From: Planctomycetota bacterium
GTDB lineage: Bacteria; Planctomycetota; UBA1135; GCA-002686595
DNA: 64,000 nt
Direction of reading: 5' to 3'
Assembly: GCA_014237855.1 (NCBI GenBank)
Contig: JABACD010000001.1
Location: forward strand, 62,001-126,000
Part shown: positions 26,038 to 34,133 of the stretch, in pieces
How positions within the stretch are numbered: the first letter of the stretch is position 1
Layout of the letters: each line of letters begins with the position of its first letter
Notes under the pieces: model-generated
The model's input: the letters and a program-made list of their open reading frames with translations, nothing else
Databases searched by the model: none
What the model was told of the DNA's origin: nothing
Position numbers and translations under genes: made by a program

Positions 26038-27267
26038 TCAGCGAGGCCTCTGCCCATTCTCGACCTGGGGCGGTCGTTGGCTCTCAGCTTCCCGTGAGTC
26101 GGACTTCTGGAGCTGCTTCCTGCTACGCTCCTTGGTCTTGGCAGCTTGCCTGACGACGCTGCCCCTGGCGGGCTGAACACGCACCTCGGCCTTGGCCTCT
26201 CCGGAGTCCCCCTCAAGCTGCAGCGCGTCGCCATGGGCTTGCTTGGCCCGCTTCAGCAGGCGCCGCCTCTCTGTCTCCAATTGCTCCGCGTTCCATCCAG
26301 CAGCCCGTGCCCGGTGCAGCAGAGCCTTGAGCGAGGACTGCAGCTGCTTGCGTTTCTCTTCGGGAACATCCTCCAGCTCCCGAGCACTGAACTCTCCCTG
26401 GCCCTCCGAACCGGCCACCTGCCTTGCCCGCTGAGTCAGCGATTCCTGAGTATGCTCGACCCGCGGCCGCCTTGCGCCGACGTCCACGGCCTTCGAGATG
26501 AGCCTGGATCTTGCAGCCTCATACTTCTCAGCGACCGTCGGGAGCTCTCCCTGTGTACCCGGTCCCTGGCTAGCAGCCGCCCTCCGCTGGAGGCTCGAGT
26601 TCAACATCTCGTACTGCTCCCGGGTCATCCCACCGGCCTGGGCCCGGCCCTGAAGCACGCTTCGCGCCCGATCGAGCCGCGCTCGGATCTCGGAAGAGCC
26701 TCCACCGTCAGGGCCCGACTCGCTCTCGGCCACCCCTCTGGCACGCTGGCCGAGTTCCCGGCTGGCTTCTGACGTGGCGCGGGTGGTGGCCCCGACGCTC
26801 TTGATGCGCTGATTCAGGGCCTGCTGGGCGCGGCGGTACTTCTCGACCGTCGAGGTTGTGTGCGCCTCCCGACCCCCTGCAACCTCAGGTCTGACCGGGC
26901 TCCTGCCAGCTCCCTGGGCCTTGACCTTCCTGGCTGCTCGCTGCTGTTCAATGCGGCGGGCCTCCCGTTCGAATTCTGCGCCTGGCACCTGGCGCGTCCT
27001 CTCGAGCAGGTGGCGGTAGTACATCAGGAACTCGTCACTGGAGAGCTCTCCATTGGAATCCTCATCCCAGACCTGCAGAGCCCTTGATGAGATCGAGGCG
27101 CGGGTGAGCTCCTGGGCCTCCAGTCGACCATCAGAATTCGGGTCCGCAGCTCGGAAGGTCGCCTTGGCCCTGTCCAGATGACTCATCCTGGCCTGTTGCG
27201 CCAGGACGGAGGGGCTTGCGAGGAGCGAGAATCCAAGGACTAAGAGGTAAGTGGACGGTCGGTTCAT
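26038..27267 (-). CDS. Secreted EF-hand protein with basic helical repeats
   Basis: A 409-residue protein with a signal peptide (TYLLVLGFSLLASPSVLAQQ, about 6-25). Two canonical EF-hand calcium loops follow: DPNSDGRLEAQE (42-53) and DEDSNGELSSDE (68-79). The remaining 300 residues are Arg/Ala/Gln-rich and helical, with four similar units of the type EKYRRAQQALNQRIKSVG...TREASRELGQRARGVAES, and the tail is very basic. The start is the ATG at 27267 directly before the signal sequence; an upstream frame extension is not protein-like. EF-hand proteins of this type are frequent in Planctomycetota. Calcium binding is well supported; the role of the repeats is unknown. Confidence 0.75.
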   Translation of the reverse strand: MNRPSTYLLVLGFSLLASPSVLAQQARMSHLDRAKATFRAADPNSDGRLEAQELTRASISSRALQVWDEDSNGELSSDEFLMYYRHLLERTRQVPGAEFEREARRIEQQRAARKVKAQGAGRSPVRPEVAGGREAHTTSTVEKYRRAQQALNQRIKSVGATTRATSEASRELGQRARGVAESESGPDGGGSSEIRARLDRARSVLQGRAQAGGMTREQYEMLNSSLQRRAAASQGPGTQGELPTVAEKYEAARSRLISKAVDVGARRPRVEHTQESLTQRARQVAGSEGQGEFSARELEDVPEEKRKQLQSSLKALLHRARAAGWNAEQLETERRRLLKRAKQAHGDALQLEGDSGEAKAEVRVQPARGSVVRQAAKTKERSRKQLQKSDSREAESQRPPQVENGQRPR

Positions 27268-27535
27268 GGCATGAGCCTCGGTACGAGTTTCGGACGGCAG
27301 CCCTGGACACCGAGCGATTGCCGTGCCGTGCTCGAGCATCGTCAAAAATCCGCCCCAAGATTCGGCCAGGTAGAGACTTACGATACCGGCTGATAACCGC
27401 CCGATTGTCCGTGCGTCCTCTCGAGGAGACACCTCCACGGCAATCGGAGGCAACTGTCTACCAGCGGCCCCATTCAGGGCACCTCCCAATTGCTGCTCAG
27501 ATGCCTCGATGTGGAAGTCAAAAGCCGGCACCCGA

Positions 27536-27564
27536 TTGAAGCGAGAGTGTGGGCCCTGTACAAA
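27536..27564 (+). promoter_or_regulatory. Sigma-70-type promoter of the transketolase operon
   Basis: TTGAAG (27536-27541) and TACAAA (27559-27564) are 17 bases apart. The predicted start near 27571 leaves a leader of about 109 bases before the GTG at 27680. The rest of the 412-base divergent region (27268-27535) shows no other gene. Confidence 0.6.
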
Positions 27565-27566
27565 TC

Positions 27567-27588
27567 GAGTCTCGCCGACGCGAGACTC
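27567..27588. promoter_or_regulatory. Perfect 9+9 palindrome overlapping the transketolase transcription start
   Basis: GAGTCTCGC-CGAC-GCGAGACTC begins three bases after the -10 box and spans the predicted transcription start. That position is ideal for a repressor operator; as RNA it would form a 5'-end hairpin protecting the mRNA. Confidence 0.5.
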
Positions 27589-27679
27589 CATTTATCGCGC
27601 AATGGGGCCCAAGACACCCCGGCCGCGCGGTTCCCGATTCCACCTTGGTCGGGGCGAATCCCGAAGGACCGTGACTAGA

Positions 27680-28663
27680 GTGAACACGAAATTGGAATCC
27701 CCCCCCAAACCTCAGGCCGCGACCCGCGACGCTTACGGCGAGGCCCTTCTCGAGCTTGGCGGACGCAATACGGAGGTCGTCGTCCTCGACGCTGACCTGT
27801 CGGGCTCCACGCGAACCAAGGCCTTCTCCAAGGCCTACCCCGAGCGCTTCTTCAACATGGGAGTGGCCGAGGCCAACATGGCGGGCACCTCCGCTGGCCT
27901 GGCTGCCAGCGGGAAGATCGTCTTCATCAGCTCCTTCGCCATGTTTGCCGCAGGCAAGGCCTGGGAACAGGTAAGACAGACCATCTGCGTGCCGCGCATG
28001 AACGTCAAGATCTGCGCAACTCACGCAGGGCTGACCGTTGGCGAGGACGGCAAGTCCCACCAGATGCTAGAGGACCTGGCGCTGATGCGCGTCCTTCCGA
28101 ACATGACGGTTGTTGTTCCGGCCGATAGCACGGAGACCCGCCGGGTGATCGAGGCCGCAGAGAGTCACGATGGCCCGATGTACATTCGGCTCTCCCGCGC
28201 CAAGACGCCCATCATCTTCGACGATAGTTACGCCTATCAAGTCGGGAAGGGCAACATCCTGCGAGACGGTAACGACCTCGCCATCGTCGCCTGTGGAGTC
28301 GAGGTGGCCGCCGCCCTGGAGGCTGCGGAGATCCTGGCAAACGAAGGCGTCCAGGCCAGGGTCATCAACATGGCCACGATCAAGCCCATCGATTCAGAGC
28401 TGATCGAGGCTGCGGCCCGCGAGTGCGGTGCCATACTCACTGCGGAGGAGCACCAGACCACAGGTGGCCTGGGAGGTGCGGTCGCGGAGTGTGTCGCGAA
28501 GACCTACCCCGTTCCGATCGAGATGGTTGGTGTCCAGGACTCCTTTGGTGAGAGCGGAACGTCGGGCGAACTTCTTCAACGATACGGCCTCGATGCAAGC
28601 TCTCTCGCGGAACGCTCACGTACCCTCCTGCGTCGATGCCAGGACAACCAGGAGAACGCCTAA
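27680..28663 (+). CDS. Transketolase, C-terminal subunit
   Basis: A 327-residue protein equal to the pyrimidine-binding plus C-terminal domains of transketolase. It opens with ATRDAYGEALLELG, then shows FFNMGVAEANMAGTSAGLA with the glutamate that activates thiamine diphosphate, THAGLTVGEDGKSHQ, and the C-terminal domain with GLGGAVAECVA. The start is GTG at 27680 (MNTKLESPP), with GAAGGA about eleven bases upstream; another GTG nine bases earlier is too close to that site. It lies three bases before the N-terminal subunit gene. Together they would form one heterotetramer-like transketolase of the pentose phosphate or Calvin-type pathway. Confidence 0.92.
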   Translation: MNTKLESPPKPQAATRDAYGEALLELGGRNTEVVVLDADLSGSTRTKAFSKAYPERFFNMGVAEANMAGTSAGLAASGKIVFISSFAMFAAGKAWEQVRQTICVPRMNVKICATHAGLTVGEDGKSHQMLEDLALMRVLPNMTVVVPADSTETRRVIEAAESHDGPMYIRLSRAKTPIIFDDSYAYQVGKGNILRDGNDLAIVACGVEVAAALEAAEILANEGVQARVINMATIKPIDSELIEAAARECGAILTAEEHQTTGGLGGAVAECVAKTYPVPIEMVGVQDSFGESGTSGELLQRYGLDASSLAERSRTLLRRCQDNQENA

Positions 28664-28666
28664 GCC

Positions 28667-29497
28667 ATGGCCCTCACAGCAGAACAAGAGAAGGCGATCG
28701 CCGAAGGAGCTCGCCAGGTCAGGATCGATGTGGTCAACATGGTCCACGCCGCAGCTTGCGGACACCCCGGGGGTCCAATCGGAATGGCCGACTTCATGGC
28801 CACTCTCTGGTTGGGCCACATCAACATCTCTCCGGACAACCTCCACGACCCGAAGCGAGACCGTTTCGTTCTCGGCAACGGACACACCTGCGCCGGCTAC
28901 TACTCCCTTCTGGCGCAGAAGGGGCTGATCCCCAGGGAGGAGCTGATCAGCTTCAGGAAGCTCGGATCCCGTCTCCAGGGGCATCCACACCGCAGCGCAG
29001 AGATGGGCATCGACATGAGCACTGGCAGCCTTGGCACCGGACTCTCGGCAGCGCAGGGGATGGCCCTCGCTGCGAAGATCAACGGCTGGGATGAGACCCG
29101 TGTCTACGCCACCTCCTCCGATGGCGAGAGTCAGGAGGGGCAAATCTGGGAGGCCGCCACCAGCGCAGCCCACTATGGTCTCGGTAACCTGACCGTGCTG
29201 GTGGACTTCAACAACATCCAGATCGACGGCCACATGCGCGACGTCATGGATGTCCGAGATCTACGCGTGAAGTACGAGGCCTTTGGCTGGCATGCCCTGG
29301 ACGTCGACGGCCACGACATCAACGCTATTGATGCCGCGCTCTGCGAAGCCAGGTCCATCAGCGACCGGCCGAGCGCCCTGATCTGCCACACCAAGATCGG
29401 AAAGGGTGTTTCCTTCATGGAAGATCAAGCTGGCTGGCACGGGGTCGCCCCCGACGATGAGCAGGCCAGAGCTGCGCTGGCCGAGCTGGGAGCCTGA
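28667..29497 (+). CDS. Transketolase, N-terminal subunit
   Basis: A 276-residue thiamine-diphosphate-binding half of transketolase. It has HAAACGHPGGPIGMADFMATLW near 27-48, GHPHRSAEMGIDMSTGSLGTG, and the ThDP/Mg motif SDGESQEGQIWEA with NLTVLVDFNNIQIDG (the GDGx...N pattern with serine in first place). HTKIGKGVSFMED closes the domain. Split transketolases are common, but the usual order is N-terminal gene first; here it is reversed. It is translated three bases after its partner. Confidence 0.93.
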   Translation: MALTAEQEKAIAEGARQVRIDVVNMVHAAACGHPGGPIGMADFMATLWLGHINISPDNLHDPKRDRFVLGNGHTCAGYYSLLAQKGLIPREELISFRKLGSRLQGHPHRSAEMGIDMSTGSLGTGLSAAQGMALAAKINGWDETRVYATSSDGESQEGQIWEAATSAAHYGLGNLTVLVDFNNIQIDGHMRDVMDVRDLRVKYEAFGWHALDVDGHDINAIDAALCEARSISDRPSALICHTKIGKGVSFMEDQAGWHGVAPDDEQARAALAELGA

Positions 29498-29568
29498 GAT
29501 ACCACGAAGAGTCCCGGCGGCGATGAGACATCCCTCTCATCGCCCGGGGCCTCGCCCTGCTTGCTAGG

Positions 29569-30912
29569 ATGGGTCGCTTGAGGAATCCAGAATTGCACTC
29601 CACAAGACCTCAGGCAGAAGCGCTCCAGGACAGGGGAAGGGTCAGCCTGCCGCAGATCGTGTTCTTGCTGGGCACCTTCTTCGGTATGGGGTTGATGCTC
29701 GTGATCCTCGAGCTCTGGGGTCTGGGCGAGGATGAGGACCTGGCCCACTACCGGCAGGTCCGAGACCTCGTCACCAACACCTACGTTCGTGATGTGGACA
29801 AGCAGGATCTCCTTGAAGATGCCCTGCGAGGGATGCTCAACGGCCTCGACGACTACTCCGACTACTATGTCCGCGAGGAGTTCGACGCGGTCAATCGGGA
29901 TACCTCCGGTGAGATGATCGGCATTGGAGTGATCCTGCGATACAAGGATGTGCCGCAGGTGCTGTTTCCGCTCGAGAACTCTCCAGCCATGGATGCTGGA
30001 ATTCAGGTCGGTGATGAGATCCTCGCCATTGATGGAGTCTCTACGGCTGGGCTGCTGACCGAAGAACTCAGCTCACGGATCCAGGGAGAGCCCGGCAGCA
30101 GCATCCTCCTGCAAGTCCGGGGCCTCGACGGCCAGGAGCGTGAACACGAGATCACTCGACGCGAGCTACCGATCCCATCCGTACGGCGAGTACGCATGAT
30201 CGACGAACAGCGCGGGATCGGCTACCTGGCCATCACGTCATTCAGCAATCGAACTACCGAGGAATTCGACGAGGCCGTCAGCCGGCTCCAGGACGATGGC
30301 TTGAAGGCCCTGATACTCGACTTACGTGGCAACCAGGGAGGCCTGCTCTCGCCTGCTGTCGAGATCTCCCAGCGCTTCGTCCGCGAGGGCGTCCTGGCCT
30401 CGACCCGCGGCAGAGGCGAGCCCAAGGTCGAGTCCGCCGCCCCCGAGCTTGCCTGGTACCACGGAATCCCATTGATCCTGCTGGTCGATGGAGAGTCGGC
30501 CAGTGCGAGTGAGGTCCTGGCTGGCGCCCTGCAGGATCACCGAGTTGCCGTCTTGTTGGGAGAACCGACCTATGGCAAGGGTGTCGTCCAGACGATCAGT
30601 CGCTACCCGGACCGCCACGCCATCGCCAAGCTGACCACCTCCTACTACTTCACCCCCTCCCACCGCAATCTCCAGCGAGGCACGGACGGACACGACTACG
30701 GTCTGCTGCCGAACTTCCTCGTTGACTGCGAAGGGGAGGAGCGAGAGGCCATCTATGGCTACCTCCACAACTCCTTCGAGCCCCCCCCCACGATCATCGC
30801 GGACCTTCGAGAGTGGCAGAGCGAGAGCGGCCTGGAGCTGGTCAATGAGCCTCCGCTCGATCCCCAGCTCGAGGCTGCCGTCGCCATCTTCCGCGGGGAG
30901 CACCAGGACTGA
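29569..30912 (+). CDS. S41 C-terminal processing peptidase (CtpA/CtpB-like)
   Basis: A 447-residue protease with one N-terminal membrane anchor (about 28-50), so the rest is periplasmic. A cap helix region follows, then a PDZ domain (about 112-190, with SPAMDAGIQVGDEILAIDG). The S41 core has LILDLRGNQGGLL and the catalytic SASASE motif (310-315), and the general-base lysine K337 lies in TYGKGVVQ. Such enzymes trim C-termini of envelope proteins after PDZ recognition. The start 71 bases after the transketolase gene and a small gap to tsaD suggest a possible shared transcript, without functional linkage. Confidence 0.92.
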   Translation: MGRLRNPELHSTRPQAEALQDRGRVSLPQIVFLLGTFFGMGLMLVILELWGLGEDEDLAHYRQVRDLVTNTYVRDVDKQDLLEDALRGMLNGLDDYSDYYVREEFDAVNRDTSGEMIGIGVILRYKDVPQVLFPLENSPAMDAGIQVGDEILAIDGVSTAGLLTEELSSRIQGEPGSSILLQVRGLDGQEREHEITRRELPIPSVRRVRMIDEQRGIGYLAITSFSNRTTEEFDEAVSRLQDDGLKALILDLRGNQGGLLSPAVEISQRFVREGVLASTRGRGEPKVESAAPELAWYHGIPLILLVDGESASASEVLAGALQDHRVAVLLGEPTYGKGVVQTISRYPDRHAIAKLTTSYYFTPSHRNLQRGTDGHDYGLLPNFLVDCEGEEREAIYGYLHNSFEPPPTIIADLREWQSESGLELVNEPPLDPQLEAAVAIFRGEHQD

Positions 30913-30947
30913 TTCGCGATGAGAGGCAGCGAGTACCCGATGATTCG

Positions 30948-31964
30948 ATGAGTGAGCTTGTCCTGGGAATCGAGTCATCTTGCGATGAGACCGCTGCAGC
31001 CGTTGTGCGCGGTGGGCGCGAGGTGCTCTCCTCCGTGGTCCACTCGCAGATCGCGGAACACGCCGTCTATGGCGGCGTCGTGCCGGAGATCGCAGGTCGC
31101 TCCCACCTGAAGAAGATATTGCCTGTGGTGGACGCGGCTCTGGAACAAGCATCGATAGATCTAGATGAGCTGGATGGAATCGCAGTAACCCAGCGCCCAG
31201 GTTTGATTGGCTCTCTGCTCGTGGGGGTCTCTGTGGCCAAGAGCCTCGCCTTCACAAGACAGACTCCGCTCATACCCGTTCACCACATCGAAGCGCATGT
31301 GTACGCCGCAAGCATGGAGTGTGAAGAGGCTCCCTACCCATGCATCGCTCTGGTTGTCTCGGGAGGTCACACGGCGCTCTACCGGGCAGAGTCCGCCCTT
31401 GAGATGACGCTCATCGCCAGCACCCTGGATGATGCTGCCGGCGAGGCCTTCGACAAGGTGTCCTGGCTGCTGGGCTGCGGCTATCCCGGTGGTCCCGCAG
31501 TGAGTGCACTGGCGCGTGATGGCGACCCCTCCAGCATCCGCTTCCCGAGGTATCTCCCCAGGGATGGAGGAATTGGATTCTCATTCAGCGGGCTGAAGAC
31601 CGCAGTGCTCTACCACCTCAGGGGCGGAGACGCCCTGGCTCCCACCCCGGCGCCAGAGGACATGGTGGGCCGTGCTGACGTCGCGGCTGCCTTCGAGCAG
31701 GCAGTGGTCGACGCCCTGGTGACCCAGACACTCGCTGCATGCCGTAAGGAGGGCATCCAGCGTGTCCTGGTCGGGGGCGGCGTGGCCTGCAACGCTCATC
31801 TGCGGGAGGAGCTGGGGGTTCGCGCTGGGGGAGCTGGCGTCGAGGCGACCTTTCCCAGTCCGGCCTACTGCACCGACAACGCGGTGATGATCGCTGGCCT
31901 GGGGTACGAGCTTCTGAGAGCCGGAAGGACCGCGAGCTGGGAACTGGACGCCCTGGCGCGCTAG
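30948..31964 (+). CDS. tsaD: tRNA N6-adenosine threonylcarbamoyltransferase TsaD
   Basis: A 338-residue Kae1/Qri7-family protein. It starts with LGIESSCDETAAAVV, contains the metal-binding HIEAH (H113, H117), the nucleotide motif LVVSGGHTALY, the segment PGGPAVSALARDGDP, and FSFSGLKTAV. The C-terminal aspartate metal ligand lies in PAYCTDNAVMIAG. With TsaB, TsaC and TsaE it makes t6A37 in ANN-decoding tRNAs; none of those partners is in the window. Length and all motifs are complete. Confidence 0.97.
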   Translation: MSELVLGIESSCDETAAAVVRGGREVLSSVVHSQIAEHAVYGGVVPEIAGRSHLKKILPVVDAALEQASIDLDELDGIAVTQRPGLIGSLLVGVSVAKSLAFTRQTPLIPVHHIEAHVYAASMECEEAPYPCIALVVSGGHTALYRAESALEMTLIASTLDDAAGEAFDKVSWLLGCGYPGGPAVSALARDGDPSSIRFPRYLPRDGGIGFSFSGLKTAVLYHLRGGDALAPTPAPEDMVGRADVAAAFEQAVVDALVTQTLAACRKEGIQRVLVGGGVACNAHLREELGVRAGGAGVEATFPSPAYCTDNAVMIAGLGYELLRAGRTASWELDALAR

Positions 31965-32137
31965 ACCCTGACCCGCTCGCGAGCGGCACTCAGGACCCCT
32001 CCCTGCCCCATCCAGAGGTCTGGGCACGGCTGGCCCCCGAGGATTGTGGTCGGATTGGGCCGATCTCGTCCCGAACTGCTGAGGAGATCGCGCTAGTTCT
32101 TCGGGCCCCCGCTAAACTGTCGCCCCGCCTGGATCCC

Positions 32138-32932
32138 ATGCAAGATCGGGTCCACACCAGCGCCGTGAACTCTGCCGAACTGGAACGTCTGCTTCTCTCG
32201 ATTCGAGACCAGCAAGTACCCATCTCCGAGGGTATGCGCCAGCTGAGCGCGTCTCCGGTCATGGACCTGGGGCACAGCCGACTCGACACCCATCGGGAAC
32301 TCCGCTGCGGTCATCCGGAGGTGGTCTACGGTGCGGGCAAGACCCCGCAGCAGCTGCTCGAAATCTCCAGGGTGCTCGTGGAGACCCATGGGCGACTACT
32401 TCTGACGAGAGCCTCCTCCGAGGGAGCCGCCGCGGTCTGCGCCGAGATCCCTGAAGCCGTTCACCACGAGCTGAGTTCGACCGTGACCGTTGGCCTGCCA
32501 GACGAGGAAAGCGGAGAGGGCCTGGTGCTCGTCGTCTGTGCGGGAACCTCGGACCTGCCAGTGGCCGAGGAGGCTTCAATCACAGCCCGCCTCCTGGGAG
32601 CACGTACCGAGCTGATCGCCGACATCGGCGTGGCTGGGCTGCACCGGCTCCTGGGCACTACGGACCGGCTCCGAGCAGCCCAGGCTCTGATCGTCGTGGC
32701 CGGCATGGAGGGAGCTCTCCCCAGCGTGGTAGCTGGACTGGTCGAGCGCCCCGTGATCGCCGTGCCGACCTCAGTGGGTTACGGTGCCTCCTTGGGCGGA
32801 CTTGCTGCCCTCCTTGCCATGCTGAACTCCTGTGCAGCTGGTATCTCAGTCGTGAACATCGACAACGGCTTCGGGGCAGGCTATCAAGCCGCACTGATCA
32901 ACCGTACACGAGCGAATCACCAACCCTCCTGA
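32138..32932 (+). CDS. larB: LarB: pyridinium-3,5-biscarboxylic acid mononucleotide synthase
   Basis: A 264-residue protein. The N-terminal region has the LarB signature LDTHRELRCGHPEVVYGAGKTP. The C-terminal AIR-carboxylase (PurE)-like domain has VVCAGTSDLPVAEEASITARLLG, AGMEGALPSVVAGLV, PTSVGYGASLGGLAALLAML and the VVNIDNGFGAGYQAA end. LarB carboxylates nicotinic acid adenine dinucleotide in making the nickel-pincer cofactor of lactate racemase-type enzymes. larC, larE and larA are not in this window. It lies 173 bases after tsaD and 27 before carA, so it is probably co-transcribed with carA. Confidence 0.93.
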   Translation: MQDRVHTSAVNSAELERLLLSIRDQQVPISEGMRQLSASPVMDLGHSRLDTHRELRCGHPEVVYGAGKTPQQLLEISRVLVETHGRLLLTRASSEGAAAVCAEIPEAVHHELSSTVTVGLPDEESGEGLVLVVCAGTSDLPVAEEASITARLLGARTELIADIGVAGLHRLLGTTDRLRAAQALIVVAGMEGALPSVVAGLVERPVIAVPTSVGYGASLGGLAALLAMLNSCAAGISVVNIDNGFGAGYQAALINRTRANHQPS

Positions 32933-32959
32933 CCCGGGGACCACGAAGAGTGAACTCAG

Positions 32960-34099
32960 ATGAGTGAGACGAAAGCTTGGATCGGCATCGAGAACGGCGT
33001 GGTCCTCGAGGGACGCTCGGTGGGCGCCCCTGGCGAGGCGCAAGGAGACCTGGTCTTCAACACGGCAATGACCGGATACCAGGAGATCCTGACTGACCCC
33101 TCATACTGTGGGCAGGTTGTCATCATGACCTACCCGCTGATCGGCAACTATGGGGTCGCCGAGGAGGACTGCGAGAGCAGCAGGGGCTGGGCCGAGGCCT
33201 TCATCATGAAGGAGATGGCATCCAGGCACAGCAACCAGCGCGCCACTGACTCCCTCGGAGACTGGCTGATCAAGCAGGGAGTCGTGGCAATCGACAGGCT
33301 CGATACGCGCCGCCTGACCAAGATGACCCGCGAGGAGGGCTCACTCCGCTGCGTGGTCTCCACCACCGACAGTGATCCCCAGTCCCTGGTTGAGAAGGCC
33401 CGCGCCGCCGAGTCCACCGATGGTCGGGACCTGGCCTCGGTAGTCTCCTGCAAGAAACCCTACGCCTGGGCAGAGGGCTACCACGAGTCCTACCCATCCG
33501 AGATCTCGCGCGCTGCTGGCGAGCGCTTCCGCTGCGTGGCCATCGACCTGGGCGCCAAGAAGAACATCCTCCGGAGCCTTCATCACTGTGGGTTTGATGC
33601 CACTGTCGTTCCCTCGAGCTCGAGCCTCGAGGAGGTGCTGGCCCACGACCCGCAGGCAATCTTCCTCTCGAATGGTCCCGGTGATCCCTCCGCGGTCACC
33701 TCTACCATCGAGACCGTAGGCAAGCTCGTTGGCAAGCTCCCGATCTTCGGCATCTGTCTGGGGCACCAGATCCTCTCGATCGTCCTGGGCGCGCAGACCG
33801 AGAAGATGCCCTTCGGCCATCATGGAGCAAACCACCCCGTAAGAGACCTGACGACCGGCAAGATCGAGATCACCTCACAGAACCACTCCTTCGCTGTCGT
33901 TCAGAAGAGTCTGCCCGATCACCTGGAGCTGACGCACCTCAACCTCAACGACCACACGGTCGAGGGCATGCGACATACCTCTCTGCCGATTTTCAGCGTG
34001 CAGTATCACCCCGAGGCTGCGCCGGGCCCCCTTGACTCCTCGCACCTGTTCAACCGCTTCTACGAGCTGGTCGCTGCAGAGCTGCAGTCCACAACCTAG
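32960..34099 (+). CDS. carA: Carbamoyl-phosphate synthase small subunit
   Basis: A 379-residue glutaminase subunit that supplies ammonia to CarB for arginine and pyrimidine synthesis. The N-terminal CPSase_sm_chain domain shows GDLVFNTAMTGYQEILTDPSY. The class I amidotransferase domain has the oxyanion SNGPGDP, the nucleophile C266 in FGICLGHQ, and H350/E352 in QYHPEAAPG. carB is not adjacent, which differs from the common carAB pair. It is convergent with priA, with 34 bases between stop codons. Confidence 0.96.
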   Translation: MSETKAWIGIENGVVLEGRSVGAPGEAQGDLVFNTAMTGYQEILTDPSYCGQVVIMTYPLIGNYGVAEEDCESSRGWAEAFIMKEMASRHSNQRATDSLGDWLIKQGVVAIDRLDTRRLTKMTREEGSLRCVVSTTDSDPQSLVEKARAAESTDGRDLASVVSCKKPYAWAEGYHESYPSEISRAAGERFRCVAIDLGAKKNILRSLHHCGFDATVVPSSSSLEEVLAHDPQAIFLSNGPGDPSAVTSTIETVGKLVGKLPIFGICLGHQILSIVLGAQTEKMPFGHHGANHPVRDLTTGKIEITSQNHSFAVVQKSLPDHLELTHLNLNDHTVEGMRHTSLPIFSVQYHPEAAPGPLDSSHLFNRFYELVAAELQSTT

Positions 34100-34133
34100 A
34101 GCACCGACCACGGGGAGAGCCCCACGACTCCTG

